45,578 nucleotides of DNA, taken from positions 1 through 45,578 of the forward strand of contig JAOBAU010000448.1 in NCBI GenBank assembly GCA_025463165.1, given 5' to 3'. Below are positions 16,193 through 23,362 of this stretch, piece after piece. The position numbers and the translations under genes are program-made. Source of the stretch: Acidobacteriota bacterium. Lineage in GTDB: Bacteria; Acidobacteriota; Thermoanaerobaculia; Gp7-AA8. The notes below the pieces were generated by a model. It saw only the letters and a program-made list of their open reading frames with translations, had not been told where the DNA came from and did no database searches. How positions within the stretch are numbered: position 1 is the stretch's first letter; each line of letters starts with the position of its first letter.

Positions 16193-17038
16193 CGTGATCT
16201 CGACGTCGACGTGCTGACGTCGCATCAGCATCCGCTCGAGCAGCGCCACGCGCGCGATCAACTCTGATTGTCCGCGCAGCAACGCCTCGATCTCCATCTC
16301 CGCTTTCAGGTTCACCTGATAGTCGTTCTCGGCGAGGAGCTTGTCCTTCATCGACTGCCGGTTCTGACTCATCATGATGATCGGCGCCTGCAGCGCGGCG
16401 ACCGTCGACAGACAGAGATTCAGCAGGATGAACGGATACGGGTCGAAGTCCGCTTTTCGCGCGATGTTCGCGCCCATCCAGATGGCCATGATGAAAGTGA
16501 ACAGGCCGATGAACGGCCATGAGCCGCCGAACGCCGCGACGCGATCGGCCACGCGCTGACCGAACGTCAGCGCTCCTTCCTGCTCTTCGAGCACGTTGCG
16601 CGAGACCTGCCGCGACATCAGCTCGTTCGTCTGCCGCAGCCGATCGCTCAGCTCGGAGATGATGCGCAGCGACGCCGCCGGATTCTTGTTGAGGAAGTCG
16701 GCGAAGTCGTCGCGATCGAGCCGCACGAGCCGTGACGGCTTAATCGCTGACGCCGTCGCCGATCGCGGCGCCCCGTCGAACAGCGAAAGCTCGCCGAAGA
16801 ACTGTCCCGGATAGAGACTGGCCAGACTGACTTTCGTCCGCCCTTCGCCGTACGAGATGTCGACCGCGCCGTCTTCGATGATGAAGAGCGACGAGCCTTC
16901 TTCGCCCTGGCGGAAGATCACGTCGTCCTGCGCGTACGAGATTTCCTCGAGACGCGCCACCAGCGATTCCAGATCGTCGGCGGTCAGCGACTCGAAGATC
17001 GGAATGTTCGCGAGCAACTCCTGACGGGACATCGACAT
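16184..17038 (-). CDS. Cyclic-nucleotide-binding domain protein with DUF1003 membrane domain
   Basis: A 284-aa protein. Residues about 12-130 are a cNMP-binding beta-roll (PIFESLTADDLESL, GQFFGELSLFDGAPRSATASA). From about 150 there is a DUF1003 module with two membrane segments, including DFDPYPFILLNLCLSTVAALQAP in short form, and MMSQNRQ. The tail is a coiled coil. This architecture suggests a membrane protein whose state depends on a bound cyclic nucleotide, but DUF1003 function is unknown. A minus-strand TAATCT box sits 7 nt before the ATG. It follows the ClC gene on the same strand by 28 bp and may be expressed separately. Confidence 0.88.
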   Translation of the reverse strand: MSMSRQELLANIPIFESLTADDLESLVARLEEISYAQDDVIFRQGEEGSSLFIIEDGAVDISYGEGRTKVSLASLYPGQFFGELSLFDGAPRSATASAIKPSRLVRLDRDDFADFLNKNPAASLRIISELSDRLRQTNELMSRQVSRNVLEEQEGALTFGQRVADRVAAFGGSWPFIGLFTFIMAIWMGANIARKADFDPYPFILLNLCLSTVAALQAPIIMMSQNRQSMKDKLLAENDYQVNLKAEMEIEALLRGQSELIARVALLERMLMRRQHVDVEITSA

Positions 17039-17045
17039 GCGAATG

Positions 17046-17051
17046 AGATTA
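17046..17051 (-). promoter_or_regulatory. -10-like box before the cNMP/DUF1003 gene
   Basis: TAATCT on the minus strand, 7 nt from the ATG at 17038. No clear -35. Leaderless arrangement. Confidence 0.3.
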
Positions 17052-17066
17052 GCAGATGAGCCGGCC

Positions 17067-18869
17067 TCAATCCTCCGCGAGCCGCCGCGCGTGCGCGCTC
17101 AACAGGTCGCTGCGCGTGATGATCCCGACCACGCGCCGCGGCGCATCGCGCTCGACGACGGCCAGCCGTCCGACGTGCTCGCGCACCATGTGATCGGCGG
17201 CATCGCGCAGCGATGAATCCGGAAACACAATCGCCGGCGGACGATGAATCAGCGCACCGATCGGCGTCGACGCGTCGCGGCCGAGCACGTCGCGGCGCGT
17301 GATCATGCCGAGAAGATTTCCGTCGCCGTCGACGACCGGAAAGCCCTGATGCGAATTGACGATCGCCGTCACTTCGCCGAGCGTCTGCGAATTGCGGAAC
17401 GTCACGACGTTTCGCGAGCAGGCGTCGCCGACCGCAATTCGATCGAGGTAATCCGCCGAGTATTCGCTCGGCACGCGCACGCCGCGCCGCGCGAGCTTCT
17501 CCGTCATGATCGTGTTGCGCATCAGCAGCGACGAAACGAGATAGCCGGCCGTGCAGCCGGCCAGCAGCGGCAGCAATCCGATCGGCTGCAGCGTCGTCTC
17601 GAACGCGAAGACGACCGATGCCAGCAACGCTCGCGACGCGCCGGCGAACATCGCCGCCATGCCGACCAGCGCGCAGATGCGCACGTCGACGCCGACCGAG
17701 GGAAATGCGCGCGCGGCGACTTCGCCGAGGACGACTCCGGCGCCGCCGCCGATCGTGAAAAGTGGCGCCAGCGTTCCGCCCGACGTACCGCTGCCGAGCG
17801 AGATCGACCATGAGATGAATTTGAAGATGCAGAGGATGAGCACCGCTTTGCCGGCGATATGTCCGGAGACGAGTCCTTCGATGTTGTCGTAGCCGACGCC
17901 GAGCGTGTGCGGCGCGAAGATGCCGACGGCACCGACGGCGAGCCCGCCGATGGCCGGCCACCACATCCAGTGAATCGGCAGATGTTCGAACAGATCTTCG
18001 ATCCAGTAGACGGCGCGCGTGACGTAAACGGAGAGCCAGCCGACGAGCGCGCCGACCAGCGCATACATCGCCAGCGCTTCTTCCGTCGGCCGCGCCAGCA
18101 GCGGCATCGCGAAGATCGGCGCGGTGCCGGCGTACGCCATGCGCACGGCGGTCGCCGTCACACTCGCAAGCGCGACAGGAACGAGCGACCGCGGACGGAA
18201 CTCGAACAGCAGCAGTTCGACCGCGAGCAGCACGGCGGAAACGGGCGAGCCGAACGTCGCCGCCATACCGGCCGCGGCGCCCGCGGCGAGCAGCGTCTTC
18301 CGCTCCTGGGCCGTCATCTTCAGCACCTGACCGACCAGCGATCCAAGCGCGCCGCCGGTCGCAATGATCGGTCCTTCTGCGCCGAACGGACCGCCGGTGC
18401 CGATCGAGATCGCCGCCGACAACGGCTTCAGAAACGTGACGCGCGCCGGGATGCGACTCTCGTTGAGCAGCACCTGCTCCATCGCTTCCGGGATGCCGTG
18501 GCCGCGAATCGCTTTCGAGCCGTAGCGCGCCATCACGCCTACGAGCAGGCCGCCGATGACCGGAATGAAGAGCACGAGCCAGCCGAGGTGATTGCCGGCC
18601 GGCGAAACGAGCGCGGTGGAGAAGCGCCCGTAAAACGCGAGGTTCGTGACGATGCCGATCAGCGCGACGAGAATTTGCGCGATGAAGCCGGTGACGAACG
18701 CGAGCAGCATCGCCCACATGCAGATGACGACGACGCGTTTGTCGATGAGCGATCGCTCGGCGGGGATGCGCGCCGCTTCGATGGAATCGGCCATAGACGG
18801 AGCGACCGGCAATCCGTCGCTCGTCGCGCCGCGCTCCACTTCCAGTTCAGATGCTTCGTGCTTTTTCAT
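17067..18869 (-). CDS. ClC family chloride channel/antiporter with CBS pair
   Basis: A 600-aa protein. The ClC core (residues about 45-450) has the gating glutamate in GAEGPIIATGG and the SGTSGGTLAP filter segment. The first filter motif reads GHGIP, not the usual GSGIP, so the residue that contacts the anion is changed. Two CBS domains follow (GFPVVDGDGNLLGMITRRDVL; VGRLAVVERDAPRRVVGIITRSDLL), which in relatives bind adenine nucleotides. The start overlaps the MarR stop by 4 nt (ATGA), so the two are coupled. It should move Cl- or another anion across the inner membrane, perhaps with proton exchange. Confidence 0.92.
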   Translation of the reverse strand: MKKHEASELEVERGATSDGLPVAPSMADSIEAARIPAERSLIDKRVVVICMWAMLLAFVTGFIAQILVALIGIVTNLAFYGRFSTALVSPAGNHLGWLVLFIPVIGGLLVGVMARYGSKAIRGHGIPEAMEQVLLNESRIPARVTFLKPLSAAISIGTGGPFGAEGPIIATGGALGSLVGQVLKMTAQERKTLLAAGAAAGMAATFGSPVSAVLLAVELLLFEFRPRSLVPVALASVTATAVRMAYAGTAPIFAMPLLARPTEEALAMYALVGALVGWLSVYVTRAVYWIEDLFEHLPIHWMWWPAIGGLAVGAVGIFAPHTLGVGYDNIEGLVSGHIAGKAVLILCIFKFISWSISLGSGTSGGTLAPLFTIGGGAGVVLGEVAARAFPSVGVDVRICALVGMAAMFAGASRALLASVVFAFETTLQPIGLLPLLAGCTAGYLVSSLLMRNTIMTEKLARRGVRVPSEYSADYLDRIAVGDACSRNVVTFRNSQTLGEVTAIVNSHQGFPVVDGDGNLLGMITRRDVLGRDASTPIGALIHRPPAIVFPDSSLRDAADHMVREHVGRLAVVERDAPRRVVGIITRSDLLSAHARRLAED

Positions 18870-19333
18870 TTTCCCTTTCGCTCTTCAAAGAACATTGGCG
18901 CCGGCGACGTGTCGGAATCGAGCGATGCGACGATCTTCTCGAATGTCTTCGCGAACGCCGCACGTTCGCGCGCCGGCAGTGCCTCGATCGCTTCAATGAG
19001 TCGTTCCTGCGCGATTGGCGGCGCTTTGTGAAGCGCTGCCTGCCCGCTTCGTGTCAGCGTCAGCACCAGCCGCCGCGCATCGTCGGCATGCCGCTCGCGC
19101 GCCACGAATCCCGCCTCGGACAGCCTGCTGACGACCACCGAGACCGAGCTTTGATCGGTGCGCGTTCGCTCCGCGAGATCGCTCAGCGACTGCTCGGGCG
19201 TTCTGCCGAGCTCCGCGAGCACGAAGAGCTGCGCGGCGGAGAGTCCCGTGTACGTTTGTGCGGCGCGATCGGCGACGCGCAGCAGCCGCACCAGACGGCG
19301 GATCGATTCAAGAATTCGACGGCTGTCATTCAT
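18866..19333 (-). CDS. MarR family transcriptional regulator
   Basis: 155 aa from the ATG at 19333; the tracked ORF runs far upstream in error. The winged-helix core is clear: LSAAQLFVLAELGRTPEQSLSDLAERT, DQSSVSVVVSRLSEAGFVARE, and RHADDARRLVLTLT as the wing. MarR proteins bind DNA as dimers and release it on binding small phenolic or oxidative ligands. It is translationally coupled to the ClC gene and divergent from the DNRLRE gene with a 66-bp gap, so it may control either direction. No clear palindrome was found in that gap. Confidence 0.9.
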   Translation of the reverse strand: MNDSRRILESIRRLVRLLRVADRAAQTYTGLSAAQLFVLAELGRTPEQSLSDLAERTRTDQSSVSVVVSRLSEAGFVARERHADDARRLVLTLTRSGQAALHKAPPIAQERLIEAIEALPARERAAFAKTFEKIVASLDSDTSPAPMFFEERKGK

Positions 19334-19384
19334 TACATGGGAGCCCAACCATTGCGGCGGCAAACAACTTCCCGCCATCGGCCG

Positions 19385-19390
19385 TAAAAT
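19385..19390 (+). promoter_or_regulatory. -10 box before the DNRLRE gene
   Basis: TAAAAT lies 9 nt before the ATG at 19400, with no Shine-Dalgarno possible between. Suggests a leaderless mRNA. No convincing -35. Confidence 0.4.
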
Positions 19391-19399
19391 CCTCACGTA

Positions 19400-20635
19400 A
19401 TGCATGCCGCGCTCCTGTTGATGGCCGCCGCGCTCGCCGAGCTGTACGTGCCGGTGAGCGGCGACGCGACGTTGCGCGTCGTCAATCCGACCGAGCAGCG
19501 CGCGACCGTCACCATCGAATTTCTCGAGACCGCGGCGCTCGCACCATCGAAGACGACGCGCGCAACGCTGGCGCCCGGCGAAGAGTTGCGCTGGAACGCG
19601 TCCGGCTTCGGCGCGGCGCGCATCGTGATGAGCGAGCCGCTCACCGTGAACGGCGGAACGCTCTTCAATGCGGAGAAAGCGATTGCCGGCAGCACGCTCG
19701 ACGGACGACAGACGTCGATCGGCGTCGTGAACCCCGCGAACGCGGAGGTCGTGATCGGCATCGAGCTGACGCGCGATCGCGACTTCGTCGATCGCGTGTC
19801 GATCGTCGTTCCCGCGCGCGGCACGCGTTTCATTCGACTCGATCGACTGTTCGATGCGGCTGGCGATCGATTGACCTTCACGTCGTCGCAACCGGTGGTG
19901 ATTTTCGGCTATGACGAAGAACACGCAACGTTCGCGGCCGCGACGGCGACGACACGTCATCGCGTCGTCGCCGTCGCGCCAACACCGCAGCCACAGCCGC
20001 AGCCACAACCTTCGACGCCGGAGACGATCGTCATCACTCCCTCGAAAGATGCCACGCTTTACAACGAAGACGGCTCGCTCGCGAACGGCGCCGGCATTCA
20101 CTTCTTCTCCGGCACGACGAACAACGCGCAGGTCCGCCGCGCACTGCTGGCGTTCGACGTCGCATCGAAGATTCCGCCCGGCAGCACGATCACGCGCGCG
20201 TCGCTGACGATGCACATGACGCGCACGATCGCCGGAAAAGAGCCGATGCAGCTCCGCCGCCTGCTGGCCGACTGGAGTGAAGGAACGTCGAATGCCGGCG
20301 GCGCGCGCGACGGCATCGGGACGCAGGCGAAAAACGGCGACGCGACATGGATTTTCGCGTCGTTTCCCGACAGGCGCTGGAACAAACCGGGCGGTGATTT
20401 CGACGCGGCCGCCGATGCGTCCACCGACGTCAGCGACTTCGCCAGCTACACGTGGGGAACGTCGGCGTCGATGGTGGCGCGCGTGCAATCCTGGGTCGAT
20501 CAGCCGGCCACGAACTTCGGCTGGCTGCTGCTCGGTCAGGAGGCGGCGGTGAGGACGGCGAAGATGTTCGACAGCCGCCAGAACTCGGTCGAAGCGAATC
20601 GCCCGTCGCTGACGATCGAGTTCACGAAACCGTGA
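19400..20635 (+). CDS. Secreted DNRLRE-domain protein
   Basis: A 411-aa protein with a short signal peptide (about residues 1-15). Its N-terminal beta domain (VPVSGDATLRVVNPTEQRATVTIEFLE) is found in many acidobacterial secreted proteins. A PQPQPQPQP linker near residue 200 follows, then a DNRLRE-type domain (ITPSKDATLYNEDGSLANG, RRALLAFDV, PGSTITRASLTMHM, DVSDFASY). DNRLRE domains are beta-sandwich modules on bacterial surface proteins and enzymes. No catalytic domain is visible, so a structural or surface-binding role is likely. Divergent from marR. Confidence 0.8.
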   Translation: MHAALLLMAAALAELYVPVSGDATLRVVNPTEQRATVTIEFLETAALAPSKTTRATLAPGEELRWNASGFGAARIVMSEPLTVNGGTLFNAEKAIAGSTLDGRQTSIGVVNPANAEVVIGIELTRDRDFVDRVSIVVPARGTRFIRLDRLFDAAGDRLTFTSSQPVVIFGYDEEHATFAAATATTRHRVVAVAPTPQPQPQPQPSTPETIVITPSKDATLYNEDGSLANGAGIHFFSGTTNNAQVRRALLAFDVASKIPPGSTITRASLTMHMTRTIAGKEPMQLRRLLADWSEGTSNAGGARDGIGTQAKNGDATWIFASFPDRRWNKPGGDFDAAADASTDVSDFASYTWGTSASMVARVQSWVDQPATNFGWLLLGQEAAVRTAKMFDSRQNSVEANRPSLTIEFTKP

Positions 20636-20684
20636 ATTTCATCGTGCTATCCTGCCATTACTTCGGCAGCTGAGGATCACCCAT

Positions 20685-21221
20685 TTGACTGATGACAAAC
20701 GCACGCTCGACGCTTCGAACGAAGCGTTCGACGAGCGCAGCATCGCCAGAAAGTACGGACTGAAAGAGCTCGTCTATCCGGACTCCGAGCAGACGAAGAC
20801 GCTCGCGCAATTTCTCGGCAACGCCGTCGAGACCGCCCGCTGCGGACCGGTGCCGAAAATGGCCGTGATGGTGATGCTCGAGTTTCTGCAGGCGGTGCTC
20901 AACCGGCAGCACATCACCAAAGGACCGCGCATGTCGCACGATGAGTTCGACCTGCTGCAGACGCCGTACTACCTCGCGGCGCGCATCGTCGCCAAGATCG
21001 TGCGCGAGCGAAAAGACCTCGCGGAGTCGCGCGGCAAGCTCTATCAGACGACGTACGTCAGCCTCAACCAGTTCATCGAATTACTGCGCAGCCTCCTCGA
21101 TCCCGGCTGTTACTGGCTGCGGATGCGCACGATTCCGGAGGGGGTCGTCGAAGCGATGTCGGCGCTGCAGGAGTTCGCGCTCGCCTATCCGGAGCTCCGC
21201 CGCAAAGGGCGGGCGCTGTAA
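20685..21221 (+). CDS. Conserved-looking hypothetical cytosolic protein
   Basis: 178 aa from TTG at 20685, with GAGG about 10 nt upstream. No signal peptide or membrane segment. The sequence is mostly helical and mildly charged, with motifs such as GPVPKMAVMVMLEFLQAVL and DPGCYWLRMRTIPEGVVEAM. I do not recognise a family. The methyltransferase gene starts 5 nt after its stop, so the two probably share a transcript. Codon use and GC look like the neighbours, so I take it as a real gene. Confidence 0.7.
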   Translation: MTDDKRTLDASNEAFDERSIARKYGLKELVYPDSEQTKTLAQFLGNAVETARCGPVPKMAVMVMLEFLQAVLNRQHITKGPRMSHDEFDLLQTPYYLAARIVAKIVRERKDLAESRGKLYQTTYVSLNQFIELLRSLLDPGCYWLRMRTIPEGVVEAMSALQEFALAYPELRRKGRAL

Positions 21222-21226
21222 GCGCA

Positions 21227-21826
21227 GTGCCGAAGCGCTACGACAAAGCGTATTTCGACCGCTGGTATCGCGGCCGCAATCGCGTCAGCACGCCCGCCGA
21301 AGTGCGGCGCAAAGTCGTCCTCGCCGTTTCGATCGCCGAGTATTTTCTACGGCGTCCGATCCGCAACGTGCTCGACGTCGGCTGCGGCGAAGGCGCCTGG
21401 CTTCCGCATCTCCGCGCTCTCCGCCCCCGCGTCTCATACCTCGGGCTCGACCCGAGTGATTACGTCGTGGCGCGCTTCGGCAAAAAGCGCAATATCCGGA
21501 AGGCCGCATTCGGCGAGCTGCCGTCGCTCCATCTCGACGATTCCTACGATCTGATCGTCTGTGCGGATGCACTGCATTACGTCCCGGATACCGAAGTGGC
21601 GCCGGGCATTCGCGAGCTCGTGCGTCTGCTCGATGGCGTGGCGTATCTCGAAGTGCTGACGAAAGAGGATGAGATCGTCGGCGATCTCGACGCGCTCATG
21701 CAGCGGCCGGCAGCGTGGTATCGAAAGACGTTCACGGCGGCGGGATTGATTCCGGTCGGACCATTCACCTGGTCCGCGCCCGAGCTCGCTCCGACATTTG
21801 CTGAGCTCGAATCGCCCGCCCGCTGA
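21227..21826 (+). CDS. Class I SAM-dependent methyltransferase
   Basis: A 199-aa Rossmann methyltransferase with motif I VLDVGCGEGAWLPHL, motif II YLGLDPS, and a post-II acidic region YDLIVCADALHYV. Start GTG at 21227, 5 nt after the unknown gene. It lacks extra domains, so the acceptor cannot be predicted. The tight spacing suggests it works with the preceding protein, perhaps modifying it or a shared target. Confidence 0.87.
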   Translation: MPKRYDKAYFDRWYRGRNRVSTPAEVRRKVVLAVSIAEYFLRRPIRNVLDVGCGEGAWLPHLRALRPRVSYLGLDPSDYVVARFGKKRNIRKAAFGELPSLHLDDSYDLIVCADALHYVPDTEVAPGIRELVRLLDGVAYLEVLTKEDEIVGDLDALMQRPAAWYRKTFTAAGLIPVGPFTWSAPELAPTFAELESPAR

Positions 21827-21864
21827 CCCAAATTCAGGCAGGAAATTCGCACCGCGTCGCGGCC

Positions 21865-21984
21865 ATGAACGCTCTCGCTCTCATCACTCTCAACGGCTGG
21901 AATGTCGCGGGTTTAACGGCCGCCACCGTCGCGTCGTTCGCTGTCGTATGGGTTTCGATCAAGCTCGAAAAGCCGTACCGGTAA
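21865..21984 (+). CDS. Possible 39-aa single-span membrane peptide
   Basis: A short ORF absent from the track: MNALALITLNGWNVAG, then a hydrophobic stretch (LTAATVASFAVVWVSI), then a basic end KLEKPYR. One membrane helix with a positive C-terminus is typical of small membrane proteins. No Shine-Dalgarno or -10 box is clear, so it may be chance. It fills most of the 228-bp gap between the methyltransferase and the lytic transglycosylase. Confidence 0.3.
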   Translation: MNALALITLNGWNVAGLTAATVASFAVVWVSIKLEKPYR

Positions 21985-22042
21985 CGGACGCGTTACGCGT
22001 AACTGTCACATTCTCCTGGCGTAGTTCTGCCGGGCAGAGGTG

Positions 22043-22048
22043 TACATT
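22043..22048 (+). promoter_or_regulatory. -10 box before the lytic transglycosylase
   Basis: TACATT ends 6 nt before the ATG at 22055, which also argues for that start rather than the tracked GTG at 22040. Leaderless arrangement; weak -35 (GTAGTT, 16-nt spacer). Confidence 0.35.
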
Positions 22049-22054
22049 CCTTCC

Positions 22055-23284
22055 ATGTCCGGCAACCGTCGTGCGTTGCAAATCGTCCTCGCTCTCCTCA
22101 TCACCATCGTCGCCGCGGCGCTGATCGTCACCTGCACGACGAGCTCGCCGAAGGCGCACAAGAGCGTCGTCGCGAAGCAGCCGATCGCCGCGCCGACGGC
22201 AACTTGTGCCGCCATCGATCCGCTGCCGCCCGCGGAACCGTCGCGAAACGTGCCGACGCTCGCCGAGGCCGCGCAGAGTGCGATCGATCGGCGAGTGAAA
22301 GCGCTGGCCGGCGAGCTCGCGTCGATGTGGACGCGCAATCCGGAAGAGCTCGTGGCGGTCGTCGATGACGCGGCGAAGAGCGATCCGCGCTCGCCATCGG
22401 TGACATTGCTGCTCGCCATCGCGCACGCGGAAACGAACGGCAAGATCCTCGACGTCTCCGAGGCGGGAGCGGTCGGGCTCGCGCAGGCGACGCCGGTGGC
22501 GATTCGCCAGGAAGCGCTCGACGGCAAGATGTTCGTCACTGCCGACTACCTCACCGGCTCGCGCGCCTACATCATGAAGAAGCCGCTTGGCGACGCCGAC
22601 ACGATCGCGTCGATGCTGCTGACGAAAGATGATGCGAAGCGCCGTGCTCGCGCGAAGCGTCTTCTCGTTTCGGCGTTAGAGCTGCGACGTGAAGGAGTCG
22701 ACGAGCTGGCGTTGCTCGATCGCTTCGCGTCGCCGCACTACGCCGCGAGCATCGAGCGCGCCGACGAGCACAACCTGACCCGCCTTCGCGAATTGAAGAA
22801 GCTCATCGCGCAGCGCGACAAGCGCGCGCTTCGTCGTTACCGCGACAACGTGCGCGGCGAATACCGGTCGCTGAAACAGACGCAGGTCGTCGCATGGAAG
22901 CGCTATCAGGATGACCTCATCGCCGCGCGCGACCGCGCGCTGGAAGAGCACTACGGCCGCAGCGCCGCGGTCGTGAAGAAGGAGCGGCCGTACGAGGCCG
23001 GCGAATACCTCGCGTCCGAGCTCGATCTCCGTTTCTCCGCGCGGCAGATGGCAGCGTTTCTCGTGCGCCATCTCGAACGGAAGTCGGACGAAGCGCGCCT
23101 GCTCGCCGATACCGACGACGACGATCGCATCGAAGAGATGACCGCCGCGCTCTACAACGGAGGCTCGCACAACGTGAAGCGAATGCTCGCCGGACTCATC
23201 GCATCGCTGCCGGAAACGCAGCACTACATGCGCAAAGTGCCGCAAACGCGGCGGCGGCTCGACGCCACCATCGCCTCGCGGTAA
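22055..23284 (+). CDS. Membrane-anchored lytic transglycosylase (SLT-like)
   Basis: 409 aa from ATG 22055. The N-terminal signal or anchor (RALQIVLALLITIVAAALIVTC) may be a lipoprotein signal with cysteine at its end. The SLT-type domain shows the catalytic glutamate in LLLAIAHAETNGKI, followed by GAVGLAQATPVAI. The far C-terminus has YNGGSHNVKRML and ETQHYMRKV, the AYNGG...ET..Y..KV ending of lytic transglycosylases. Between them is a long charged helical insert (residues about 185-350), unusual for the family. It should cleave murein glycan strands in the periplasm. The stop codon lies inside the left arm of a 33-bp inverted repeat. Confidence 0.82.
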   Translation: MSGNRRALQIVLALLITIVAAALIVTCTTSSPKAHKSVVAKQPIAAPTATCAAIDPLPPAEPSRNVPTLAEAAQSAIDRRVKALAGELASMWTRNPEELVAVVDDAAKSDPRSPSVTLLLAIAHAETNGKILDVSEAGAVGLAQATPVAIRQEALDGKMFVTADYLTGSRAYIMKKPLGDADTIASMLLTKDDAKRRARAKRLLVSALELRREGVDELALLDRFASPHYAASIERADEHNLTRLRELKKLIAQRDKRALRRYRDNVRGEYRSLKQTQVVAWKRYQDDLIAARDRALEEHYGRSAAVVKKERPYEAGEYLASELDLRFSARQMAAFLVRHLERKSDEARLLADTDDDDRIEEMTAALYNGGSHNVKRMLAGLIASLPETQHYMRKVPQTRRRLDATIASR

Positions 23285-23359
23285 AAACAGGGGGTCAGGT
23301 CTGGAAACTTAAGTTGGAGAGTAACTAACTTAAGTTTCCAGACCTGACCCCCTGTTTTT
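23283..23359. repeat. Perfect 33-bp inverted repeat; probable bidirectional terminator
   Basis: Arms 23283-23315 and 23327-23359 are perfectly complementary with an 11-nt loop. The core is GGGGTCAGGTCTGG followed by AAACTTAAGTT, and the arms end in A5/T5+ tracts. It lies between two convergent genes and can terminate both. The length, perfection and AT-rich inner part differ from local sequence and resemble dispersed palindromic (REP/MITE-like) elements. Confidence 0.85.
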
Positions 23360-23362
23360 TTG

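Noticed and set aside
20636-20684. RNA gene or attachment site in the gap before the unknown 178-aa gene
   Set aside because: Only 49 bp with a possible GAGG ribosome site; no stem or tRNA-like sequence.
23283-23359. Insertion sequence end
   Set aside because: No transposase, no second copy and no target duplication are visible in the window.
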